A DNA stretch of 23,282 bases from Ichthyophonus hoferi (Eukaryota; Opisthokonta; Ichthyosporea; Ichthyophonida; Ichthyophonidae), in contig NAOQ01000688.1 of NCBI GenBank assembly GCA_002751075.1, forward strand, positions 1 to 23,282, given 5' to 3'. Under the pieces are notes generated by a model that saw nothing but the letters and a program-made list of their open reading frames with translations, made no database searches and was not told where the DNA came from. This document shows positions 11,041 to 19,974 of the stretch, one piece after another. A program made the position numbers and the translations under genes. Positions within the stretch are counted from its first letter, which is position 1. Each line of letters begins with the position of its first letter.

Positions 11041-11230
11041 CGGCCTAACGTATTCACTTTTTCCACAAAAGTGAAATTCCATGCTGAAACCGTTAATACT
11101 ATTACATTGACTTTTGTTAATTTCTTAATGCCCATTCAAAAAAGTGAACTTCTTCACCAAAGAAGTCAGCATGAGCTTTGTATGGTCTCCCCTAACAAAT
11201 TACATGGCCACCCCATCTTGATTCATTGAG
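11041..11230 (-). pseudogene. Decayed last module beyond the stop of the chitin-binding gene
   Basis: On the minus strand, beyond the TAA at 11264, lies sequence alike to the last cysteine module of the dead copy (7440-7622). YKAHADFFGEEVHFF here corresponds to CKAHANFF there, and the AATTTCAC block also matches. It carries several stops and has no ATG, so the intact gene once continued into at least one more module. The module between (FYECIPEGYYK in the left copy) is missing here. Confidence 0.65.
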
Positions 11231-11263
11231 CTATCCCAAAATAAAGTTGCTAATGTTAAACAT

Positions 11264-11782
11264 TTAATTTAACAATACACACCTGCTCAAATGTTGATTA
11301 AATACTTGATTGAAAGGACATTGAAGTCTTTGTTCTTTCTTGTAAACATCACTAAAACACTTATGATATTGATGAGGGAAATTAGGATCTGCAAACAATT
11401 CCCAACGCTTCCCTTTGCCAACAGAAGGGCATTCGAAGAACTTAGACGTCGGTTGATCCCAATTGCAATAGTGATATCTTTGGTCGAAAACCAGGTCGTG
11501 CCTGCAGGGTTCTATTCTGGTTTGGTGACCACAATTGTAGTATGAAAAAACGTCATTAAGTACGGGATAAGTGTGAAATGTTTTGATTTTTTCCCAAAAT
11601 GGGTTGGGGCATAAGTTCTTGATGGGTCTGGGTCCGGACAAAATTGCCTCATCTTGCTCCACAAATTCTATATCCATCTCTACCTGACCTTGTTCCGCAC
11701 CTGGATGCACCACGGGTCTAGGCCCGGCAGAGGATAGAGTAGCAACGGCGGCTAAAGCAGTGGCAATGAAATAATAAGCCAT
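11264..11782 (-). CDS. Secreted two-module chitin-binding (CBM14-like) protein
   Basis: The uninterrupted frame of 172 residues starts at an ATG in a good context (CCATGG), with a TATA-like box about 70 bases upstream. Residues 1-19 are a clear signal peptide (MAYYFIATALAAVATLSSA), so the product is secreted. Residues 20-57 form a proline/acid-rich linker in which GPRP occurs twice (20-23 and 50-53). Two modules follow: cysteines 58, 84, 93, 106 and 118, 142, 155, 168, with spacing 25-8-12 and 23-12-12. The spacing, and the (L/Q)VF(D/N)Q....C segment in each, match the peritrophin-A/CBM14 family with the second and sixth cysteines missing. Known members bind chitin in cuticle, gut lining or egg coats; binding by this one is an inference. 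The frame is single-exon, and its end is probably a truncation because a decayed further module follows. Confidence 0.85.
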   Translation of the reverse strand: MAYYFIATALAAVATLSSAGPRPVVHPGAEQGQVEMDIEFVEQDEAILSGPRPIKNLCPNPFWEKIKTFHTYPVLNDVFSYYNCGHQTRIEPCRHDLVFDQRYHYCNWDQPTSKFFECPSVGKGKRWELFADPNFPHQYHKCFSDVYKKEQRLQCPFNQVFNQHLSRCVLLN

Positions 11783-11850
11783 GGTAAAAACAGAAAAAAA
11801 GTTAACAGTAGAGATTTCTGCTTGTTGTTTGTTAATTGTAACAGGCAGTA

Positions 11851-11862
11851 GCCCTTTTTATT
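11851..11862 (-). promoter_or_regulatory. TATA-like box of the chitin-binding gene
   Basis: On the minus strand AATAAAAAGGGC lies about 70 bases upstream of the ATG, a spacing that leaves a roughly 40-base leader. A G/C patch directly follows the T/A core, as in many animal TATA promoters. No other strong core element was recognised. Confidence 0.6.
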
Positions 11863-12608
11863 GTTTGGTTTTTAGTTCTTGTTACTCAAAAATATTTGAA
11901 TCTAGTGTCTTACACCAATCACTGAAGGCGCAGTGAATAGAGCACGTATTCAATGATAATAAACTTCCATTAAAATACCGCAATGACTCGTTAATATATT
12001 TTATGCTACATACGATCGGCTCATTTCTTGATTACACAACCGGCTCTATTCGCCGCTATTTATGCGTACATACATACATATATACATACATATAGATAAC
12101 ACACAATCCAAGAGAATGGCATATTCTCACTAATTTGTACGACATCGTGCTTTTAACCTGAAACTGGTTCACAAAATTATTCCATAATTTTTTTGAAGAA
12201 CAGTCGGATCTGGATTAGATATTGCTAGGATTGTTTACTTATCTGTAAATACACTACTTGATCGTTCTATCTATCTATTGGTAGGTTGAGGCATCGTGAT
12301 ATGATAATCCAAACCAATCCCTGGAAAACAGAGTGAATAGATTATGATCGGTTCTTGTTCCATAACCAGCGTCAGGACACTTACTGACTATGCTAATTAA
12401 GGGCCATTGGAGTAGGCCATTGTATTGTGCTCAATAAACTACTACCAAATCATTAATCTTTTATAAAGATAGAACAAGGATTTTAACAAATTACACAACT
12501 ATCGTTAGTCCGGCGGATTATTTCAACGACGATATTTTTATTCTGCGCCATTTTAGGCACTTATATCAATAAAACAATTGGAGAAAAGATGAGATTGTTG
12601 ATTAGAAT

Positions 12609-12656
12609 AATGCACCAATGTGAAATCTTCTTTTTCGTGGCGCCATTTGGTGCATT
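12609..12656 (+). repeat. R1 hairpin 1
   Basis: AATGCACCAATG and CATTTGGTGCATT are complementary arms (one bulged A) around a loop of about 23 bases. One of four copies in the window. Confidence 0.65.
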
Positions 12657-12980
12657 CATTCCTCTGAGATAATGTGTGAAAGACACAAAATTCAAGTATT
12701 GTACAAGATAGGACCTTTAATATTCTACAATTGGAATAGCCATAGATAAGACGTAAATACACTACTTCATCGTTTTATCTATTGGTAAGGGCATCTTTAT
12801 CTGGTAACTTAAATCAATCAATGGATATGCAGTGAATATGTGATATTTAGCCCTCCATGGCTGGTTCGGAAGATTATTTCAACGACGATTTTTTATGCTA
12901 CGCTATTTTATGCTGCCCCACTTTATGTACTTCTAAAAAATAAAATAAATTAGAGAAATGATGAGATTATTGATTGGAAA

Positions 12981-13020
12981 AATGCACCAATGCGAAAAAA
13001 AATTGTGTACCATTTGGTGC
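12981..13020 (+). repeat. R1 hairpin 2
   Basis: AATGCACCAATG pairs with CATTTGGTGC in the second 350-base unit. The loop sequence is different from hairpin 1, but the arms are kept. Confidence 0.6.
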
Positions 13021-13619
13021 TTTCTCTCCTCTGTGAGATTGAGGATATTTGCGAATGAAATCCAAATATAATGCAAAAAGACCGCGACCTCTAATCTTTT
13101 GTAACTACAATAGCCCTAGATGAGAGAGGCTCCAATACTTTCCAATGCTTTATTAAGTATCTACACTATCAATACAGAATAAATCCGGCCAAAACTCATA
13201 TCTCAGAACCAGCCCGAGACCCATCGATATATTTTGTCTAAAATCTATATGCTAAGTCAAGAAAAACACGGTTACATTATAAACAGATAACAGTATGCTC
13301 TCCCTTTTTCCTGTCCATGGGTAAAAGCCAATGCTTGAACGCATCCACGGTTATAGTTGGTGTTTTCGAGCGTCGGCTCATTTCTTGAATACACAACCTG
13401 CTCTATTCATCGCTATATATGCGCACATACGTAAATATATATATAATATAAATAAGCATAATCTAAGGGAATAGCAGAATTTCAACAATTCCTACGGCAT
13501 TGGGATTTTAACTTGAAACTGGTTCAAAAAAGTATTCCATATAGTTTTATAGAAACAGTCAAATCTAGGGCAAATGTTGCGAGGAATGTCCATTTAACGA
13601 ATGACGCAATCGTTAATCG

Positions 13620-14400
13620 GCAGATTATTTTAATGTCCTTAGAGCACTTTTCCAATCAACAAGTTTATCATCTCTCCAATTGTTTCGTTCCTTTACAAGT
13701 GCCCAATGGCGCAGAACAAAAAATAAACATTGATAGAATTGGCCGGACTAGCGATGGTTGTGTGATTAGTTAAAATCCTTATTCTACGCTTTATAAAAGG
13801 TTCATGATTAGGTAATGGTTTGTTGAGTAGAATACAATGGCCAGCTCCAGTAACCAATAATTAGCATAATTAATAAGTGCCTAATCACCAGGTAGGTAGC
13901 AACATTTCCCCTAGATCCGACTGTTCCTACAAAATTATATGGACTAGTTTTGAGAACCAGCTTAAGGTCAAAAGCCCAATATTTTAGAAGCGAGTGAAAC
14001 TATGCTATTCCATTCGATTGTGTTTATCAATATGTATATAGCGGTGAATAGAGCAGGTTGTGTAATCAAGAAATGAGCCGACTCGAAACAACTCAAATTA
14101 TAACCATACGTAGCGTATAATATATCTACAACACCATTAATTATCCTGCGTATATATTTTATCTATTCTGTCTTAATATATTTGCTGTAAATATATTTTA
14201 AAAGGATTGTGTTGTTTATCAAGACTTTGAGGTTAGTGAAGAAGGAAAATAGAGAAAAGCAAGTGGGTAGTACGAGTCTTTGCCGGTAATTTAGTGGAAG
14301 TTGATTATTACTGAACACTCGCTCTATTCACTGCACCTTCCAATGATTGGTATAAGACACCAGATCTAAATGTTATAAATATCCAATAGCGTGCTTAAAA
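13620..14400 (-). mobile_element. R1 element, right arm (inverted)
   Basis: Read on the minus strand from 14400, this follows the first part of the left arm and of the 19975 copy. It has the ATTTAGATCTGGTGTCTTAT end, GCAGTGAATAGAGC, a GAAAGA-rich stretch, GGCTCATTTCTTGATTACAC (14064-14083) and GCTCTATTCACCGC (14041-14054). Then come an AACAGTCGGATCTAGG block (13908-13923), a CCTTTTATAAAGCG block near 13790 and a GTTCTGCGCCATTGGG block near 13712. With the left arm it forms a unit of about 2.5 kb with long, imperfect inverted arms, like foldback-type DNA elements. I could not fix a target-site duplication. Confidence 0.65.
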
Positions 14401-14460
14401 TGGTGCCGACCGACCATATGGTAATCTAAACCAATCATTGGATGATACAGTAGTGAATAG
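14324..14460. repeat. 137-base inverted repeat at the R1 right end
   Basis: CTATTCACTGCACCTTCCAATGATTGGT split over 14324-14351 mirrors 14430-14460 (ACCAATCATTGG...GTGAATAG). The arms match over about 20 of 28 positions. It looks like a small MITE-like unit. The right arm also matches 12317-12346 in the same orientation, so it is a recurrent module of R1. Confidence 0.55.
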
Positions 14461-16061
14461 ATGATTCTTGCTCCAGCTACTCGGTGAGATTAGGTGTAAA
14501 AGAAATCCGAGTATGCATGATAAGACTTTTAATTTTTTTATAATTTTAGTACTAATTTATTATAATAATTGATAAATTTGGAAGTAATCTCTTGTGATTT
14601 GAATGATAGTGGCAGGATTAAGTTGTTGGCAAAGGTCACAGTAGATCAAGCATGATTTTAATTAAAGCGTTGATGTAATTGGATCAAAGACTAATCTATT
14701 GCCCTTGCATCCACCATAATGGTTAGCAGTGTCATAATTGGTGTTATAGGAAGTCTAATCTGTCGATCGATGTAATAATTTCCCAATCAAAATTATAATA
14801 TATATACACAATTTTCACATTAAAATTGTAATATATATATAATTTCCTCAATCAAAAGAAAACCGAATAAATTGAAAAAAAATTTATTGCAGTAAAACGC
14901 TGTACGGTACCTAATAATCGTGACTTTTATACACGTGCTTTATCACCAGTGTTAACTTTTTGATTAACACCAATGTTGCTTGAATAGGACCAATCATAAA
15001 TATTCTTATTGGCTAATGCAATCCATGAAAGATCACAGAGACTCGACAGGGATGTCTGATTCCATCTCGATAATCTCGTGCTAAATAAGTGTATCCTTAT
15101 TTGAATGGGATGTAAGTGCTTGCAAATCATATATTGACATATTCATTTAAACTACGTTCTCGTAACATGAAATAAGCGCTAACAAGACAAACACTGAACG
15201 TTTTAGTTCCAACACTATTATTCTAATCGTTATTGACATTGAAATTGCACTAAATTTTGGACCGCTTGTGATTGCTTTTTTTTTGTCTGAAATTCTGATC
15301 GTAACAACTATTGATCAAGATCAATCATTATAGAGCTAACATGTACGATAATAGATAAATTATTTATCAAACTTATGTGGTAATAATTCAAATTGAGAAT
15401 AAATTCTGTATTCCATATTATATTACGTATACAGTTTCATCTGAATTCAGTTTCATCGCATCATATGTACTCAGGATGGTATAAATTAATTATGGTGTGG
15501 TTGAGTCGGGGCTTATGGTTTTTTTTACAATATAGGTTTCCACCTGACATATATCATGGTCAAAGCTACAGATTATGATAAATACATGGTATTTTATGCT
15601 TACTAGAGCAATTTGTGGTAGTTCCAGTGATTTGTCTGCAGGCTTTGGGTCGCCAATTGAGTGTTGTATAATAGGGCTATATGTGTATTATGATATTGTT
15701 TAACAAACAGTAAAGGAATACAAAGCTTTGTACGTCACGAACGTATTCATATTTGCCTATAACGGTATTGAATATGTACACAGGTATGCGGGGTTGCCGC
15801 TTATGCCCAGGTGTGTGAGTGCGTCCTTTATTATTGACTTTTGGTTTCTGTTATACTTTGCTTTACCGCCAGTGGACTTGTCCTAGGGACAATGCCTAGA
15901 TAACGAGTTATCTGGACTCCAAACATATGAACTGAAGTGGCTTAATATAGTCGTGGGACCTCTGTCATGCCATTGCATAGTTCAATTTTATTAATCATTT
16001 TGGATTGGCAGTTAGAACCAATCTGAGCTGTTCTCTAACTGGCCGTTTTAGATGGCATCAA

Positions 16062-16063
<2 letters not shown>
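14461..16063. other. AT-rich stretch without a recognisable gene
   Basis: No supported gene. There is a small tandem duplication of about 60 bases at 14776-14855, with TTTCCCAATCAAAA and TTTCCTCAATCAAAA as anchors, and a short hairpin-bearing repeat at 15871-15924. The frames at 14927-15130 (minus) and 15393-15578 (plus) show no family motif. Confidence 0.45.
15871..15924 (+). repeat. Short hairpin-bearing repeat, partner of 9941-9988
   Basis: GGACTTGTCCTAGGGACAAT followed by GCCTAGA resembles the 9941 copy. A second perfect stem follows directly, AGATAAC (15899-15905) with GTTATCT (15908-15914), which the other copy does not keep well. Confidence 0.35.

Positions 16064-16092
<29 letters not shown>
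16064..16092. repeat. (TA)14 microsatellite
   Basis: Fourteen uninterrupted TA units, the longest pure dinucleotide tract in the window. Confidence 0.9.
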
Positions 16093-16094
<2 letters not shown>

Positions 16095-16254
16095 CATAGT
16101 AATAGTAATTGCTATTAGTATTGAATGATAATAGCTAAATAATGAAATATCTAAATTAATTAAATTATTCTTTCATAAAAAGCATATTTTAACTTTTTTA
16201 ACAAATATAATCTTGTGTGCCTGACTTTGTTGTCAAATAAAACTACATATATAA

Positions 16255-16515
16255 CATGTATTGGAAGACTCCTCATCAATTTCTGAATATTCTTCCGTGC
16301 CCGTCGAAACTACTGATTCTGAATTAGTGGAAGTAAAGTCTTTAAAGTTAGAGCTTAACAAAATAGCCACTAAAGGAGGAAAGAAATCCCATAGAATAGT
16401 TGATAGTCTGGTAGGGATCGCCCTAGCAGTTGTTGTATTGCCTGAGTCGCTAGAATCCGTTAAAGGGACAACTTTTGCTTTTTATGGCCTGGCGGATCGA
16501 AGGATCGTTTTGTGA
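16255..16515 (+). CDS. Possible exon or gene fragment, unknown protein
   Basis: An open frame of 86 codons whose base composition is visibly less AT-rich than its surroundings. It begins in a Ser/Glu-rich stretch (LEDSSSISEYSSVPVETTDS), continues with a Lys-rich part (residues 30-48) and a hydrophobic run (DSLVGIALAVVVLPESL, about 50-66). There is no ATG in frame. A CAG/AAG-type acceptor could precede it (TATTGGAAG ending at 16267), and GTGAGT at 16511, just before the frame's stop, is a strong splice donor. It may therefore be an internal exon. I recognise no family; it could also be a transposon remnant or chance. Confidence 0.3.
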   Translation, partial: HVLEDSSSISEYSSVPVETTDSELVEVKSLKLELNKIATKGGKKSHRIVDSLVGIALAVVVLPESLESVKGTTFAFYGLADRRIVL

Positions 16516-17966
16516 GTAAAGGTCAGAGCATACTTAGTACTTTTTTTTTCTGATACCTTACGTAACATAACAAATATTTTCATATTACCTTAAGTTGTAA
16601 CCGATTTATTTATAATTTATGGTCATAAAGTTTCGGTCCTTGATTAAGTATTGAGTTGGCGTTATGTAGTCTCCGCCCATCTACTGACCTGGTAGTATCC
16701 TTAATATAGCCCTGATAAAATAGTTGAAGAGTGGAAATTTTCCTATTTTTTATTTTAAGTAGACTTTTTATATGCACTTACGCCAATCTTTTTCCTCCAG
16801 ATTATTCCCTACGCTATAATTAATAATGTACTCTAGTTTAAACATAATACCTTCCATCGTAAAAAAGCAATTATAGGATCTAGAGCCGTGGACCAATTGG
16901 CATACTATTATCAAGATAATATCCTTTTATCAAGTATTGTACAGCTAATAGAATTTATGAGCTGCAACTCTAATTAAATATTTCTAAATAACATTAACCA
17001 ATAGCATTACGAAGTTAGTGACTCGGTTATTCACATAATGTAAACAATCAACAAACCTAATTACTGACGTAATATAACAATAGGAAAACTAAATATGGTT
17101 GAAAATAAACCTAGTGTCAATAGTACTAAGTTCTATTTGTAAATTCTTGTCAGGTAATCTACATGATAAAGCTCTTGATAAGTAATCACATGATTGATTC
17201 AAATTTATAGGAGCCTTAACTAATTAGCTAGTAATGTATTATAAATGTAGAAACTACAATGTAAGTATAACTGTAGTTATATGGTCATGGTATTATTAAT
17301 ATTTGAAAAAACACCAACAAATTCAACTAGTTAGCTTTCTAGTAAATTATCTGAATTATCTACGTCAACTTATTTGAAAACTATAGACATAATATAAACA
17401 CAGGCATAAATTGAACTCCGGAATATGACTTTTTATAGCTAGTATTGATAACAGTACTTTTTATGTGACTAAAGAGTTCGTTTATCATTTTTTGAAGCCT
17501 TTTATTTATACTTCTTTGCTTAAAAACAGGTTTTGAATAAAGTTGTTCTGGCAAATATGAACTGACAATTGAGTCTATATTTAAGGGATCAAGGTCCTAA
17601 TTTGGTCTTGAATGCTAAAAACCTCTGTTAATTAAATCCAAACCTATCAAATGCTAACTGATCGACACATAGAGTATTTGATTGGTGGCATGATTACTGT
17701 AAAATATGCTGAGTTAATTGAATTGTTAGCCTTGTGGCACCACACTCTAAACCAGTAAGAACATTTAGCATTTACACAAAACTCTCCATCAAACCTGACT
17801 AGAAAAGAACGTCTTTTCTCTATAGTAATAAATGAACATAATAACAACAAATAAATAAAATAAACTGTAAAGATGCAGTGAATATTTTGATTTTAAAAAT
17901 TAATTAATTAATTAGTGAATGCTAAGTTTTAAAGTATTTTATGTATAAAATATATAAAATAACATA
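16516..17966. other. AT-rich stretch without a firm gene
   Basis: No clear element or gene. A cysteine-bearing minus-strand frame lies at 17647-17850 and is discussed as a weak candidate exon. A TTAATTAATTAATTAG tract lies at 17901-17916. Confidence 0.4.
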
Positions 17967-18110
17967 TGTTGGAACCAAAGCATTCAATATTTTCTATTTG
18001 CTGACAGCAACAACCAATTTTTGTGTTCGATTTAGTAGTAATTAGTTAATAGCATAACTTTCTTAACTAGATTAAATTGATTTGTCAATTCATAGTATGC
18101 AAGAACATAC
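17967..18110 (+). repeat. Dispersed repeat, partner of 3895-4035
   Basis: Starts TTGGAACCAAAGCATTCAAT and follows 3897-4035 at roughly two-thirds identity. Together with the second matching block at 18470-18525 this defines a larger unit whose middle is only present here. Confidence 0.55.
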
Positions 18111-18324
18111 ACTAATGGATTAGGTAACGTGCCACTCAAATGAGAACACGATAGTATAAAATTATTGAGATAAGATCAGACAATTTTAGGTGGGCCTCAG
18201 TGATTTTTTTTAATATTTTATTAGCCAATAAGGGTCTTTACAATTGATCTCATTTACATTAATAAACACAGATACGTGGATGTTAATTTTGAGTAACACC
18301 CGCAATAAATAAAGGTTAGGAAAG

Positions 18325-18333
18325 TATAAAAGG
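18325..18333 (+). promoter_or_regulatory. TATA-box-like site TATAAAAGG
   Basis: A consensus TATA element about 126 bases upstream of the ATG at 18451, inside the segment missing from the 4 kb repeat copy. An eight-codon frame starting at 18352 lies between. Confidence 0.35.
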
Positions 18334-18450
18334 AACATAAAAAAACTAATAATGGCAGCTAATAATAAACACAGTTAACAGTTGCCACGATACACTGTTC
18401 TCAGTCGTCAACATTTACTCTATAATTTGCGCGCTTTTTGTTTTTATGTT

Positions 18451-18630
18451 ATGTCTATAAAGAAAGAGATTCAGAAGCGGCTGACAAAAGCGTTACTTTG
18501 CCCATTACCTGACAATGACTATATAATAGAACTCAATATAACAGATATTAGTTCTATCTCCAATAATATATTGAGAAAGTATAAGAAGACTCGGTCCGAA
18601 ACAGTTTGGGGTCACTTGATCTTACAGTGA
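18451..18630 (+). CDS. Short frame of unknown function, shared with the 4 kb repeat
   Basis: A 59-residue frame starts at ATG 18451 (MSIKKEIQKRLTKALLCPLP) and ends at TGA 18628. The same frame is open upstream to 18382. The part LTKAL..PLPDNDYII is alike to a translated piece at 4083-4135, so it belongs to a dispersed unit and is more likely part of a mobile element or a duplicated gene remnant than a free gene. No known domain is evident. A TATA-like site lies upstream, and further coding-like fragments follow at 18700-19020. Confidence 0.3.
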   Translation: MSIKKEIQKRLTKALLCPLPDNDYIIELNITDISSISNNILRKYKKTRSETVWGHLILQ

Positions 18631-18699
18631 TACTAAATAAAAACCATACAGTTTTTATCCTAAATTCTCTGCTTGCAATAGTAGGCTATTGTGCTGAGC

Positions 18700-19020
18700 A
18701 TGGGTAAGAAAATTTTAATTAATATACAGGCTGTAATCGACAAAGATGACTATATTAAAAACAAAAAATAACTACAGCACAGAGAGAAAATAACTACAAC
18801 ACAATGTTGATAATTACTATACAAACAGAAATCGACAAAGACAACATTGTATATAACTATTTATTAGATATTATAACAATCTATGGTAGTTCTATAAACG
18901 TATTTACGGGCTTCGAAGACTTTAATTAAAAGCAGTATAGAAGTGTCTCTTGCTGGGTTAATAATAGAGGCCACTCTGAGCTCCAATCTATTTTCAATAG
19001 AACGTTGAGACAGGTACGAT
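18700..19020 (+). pseudogene. Coding-like remnant with an internal tandem duplication
   Basis: Two short frames begin in related fashion: ATG 18700 gives MGKKILINIQAVIDKDDYIK, and ATG 18804 gives MLIITIQTEIDKDNIVYNYL. DNA such as AATCGACAAAGA is repeated about 98 bases apart. The second frame stays coding-like (FTGFEDFN, then after a stop YRSVSCWVNNRGHSELQSIF). I do not recognise the protein. It may belong with the 18451 frame in one old element or gene. Confidence 0.3.
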
Positions 19021-19974
19021 GTTAAGAGAAGGCGTGTAAGATGGCTCTATCCTTAGCTGCTTACAGTAATTCTCCACTGATTGGGAAGTAATTCCAGCCT
19101 TTATACGCTTAGGTGAGATTGTAGTAATACTACAGTGTGCACGACCAGTGAGAGACGCCAAGGCTGATATTTTAGTTTAGCAGTTGATGGTTTTTATCAG
19201 TATTTATAACGGGTTCAATGCCTCCAATCGCTCATCTTTGTGCCAATTAATATGATTTATACTGGCTACTAAGAAGGTATATAATTGAGTATAACAACCC
19301 TATCTTAGGGTAGTTCCATTTAGATCTACCTATGAGGGAGTTCACATGCCATCTGTTTTTCTGGTGTCTTGAATGAAGACCAGTCAACCCTACATCTGTG
19401 CGTTATTCCCTACATGGTTCGCATTTTAGTAAACCCTAATCAATGCAAAAATTCAGTACAAAAAGTTAGATATATTAAATTTTTAGTTGTATATGTGAGA
19501 GGTAATACATTCACTTTAGGCATTTTTTATCAACTTCTTTCTCCATCTCCATTCCCAAGTCTAACTGGCCCTTTGCAGTATTGTCAGATTATTCCCTAAA
19601 TTAATCAATCTGCCTTTTAAGGTATTACTAAGATATAGCACCTTATCTACCTCATCTAGATCTAATTTTTAATTCTGAGTGGCTACATTACAATTTAATC
19701 CCCCCTGGTAGGAATTATGAACTCTCATTTCCTTTGTTTATGAGTATTTTTTTAATCTTTTTTCAATCTTTTTTATATTTTTCCCTTTTTTTACATTCTA
19801 AAATTTTAAAATAATAATTTTATAGTAAGATATGTACTTTGTATTATATATATATTTGGGTTTGTGCTAGTTAATGCTTAATCAATTGTAATGAAATAAA
19901 GTTAGATCTTATATATGTAAAAATGTTTTGCAGTTGGTGTTAAAATATACTTTGCTATTGAGATGACAGAGTAT
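19021..19974. other. AT-rich stretch without a firm gene
   Basis: Scattered short frames (such as 19369-19599) without motif support; T-rich runs at 19745-19790. The R1 copy begins at about 19975. Confidence 0.4.

Larger units (their letters stand above)
11893..13600 (+). mobile_element. R1 element, left arm of the foldback unit
   Basis: From an outer end near 11893 the arm runs ACACCAATCACTGAA, GCAGTGAATAGAGCAC, the GGCTCATTTCTTGATTACAC block (12018-12037) and TATCTGTAAATACACTACTT (12240-12259). Two related units of about 350 bases follow, each starting ATTATTTCAACGACGA (12519 and 12868) and each with a hairpin. Then the GGCTCATTTCTTGA block recurs (13376). The whole aligns collinearly with 19975-21330. 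It has no transposase frame, so it is non-autonomous or a relic; the right edge is blurred. The frame 13513-13773 spans the arm junction and is not a gene. Confidence 0.7.

Noticed and set aside
13513-13773. 86-residue plus frame.
   Set aside because: It spans the junction of the two inverted R1 arms; parts of it correspond to non-coding R1 sequence elsewhere.
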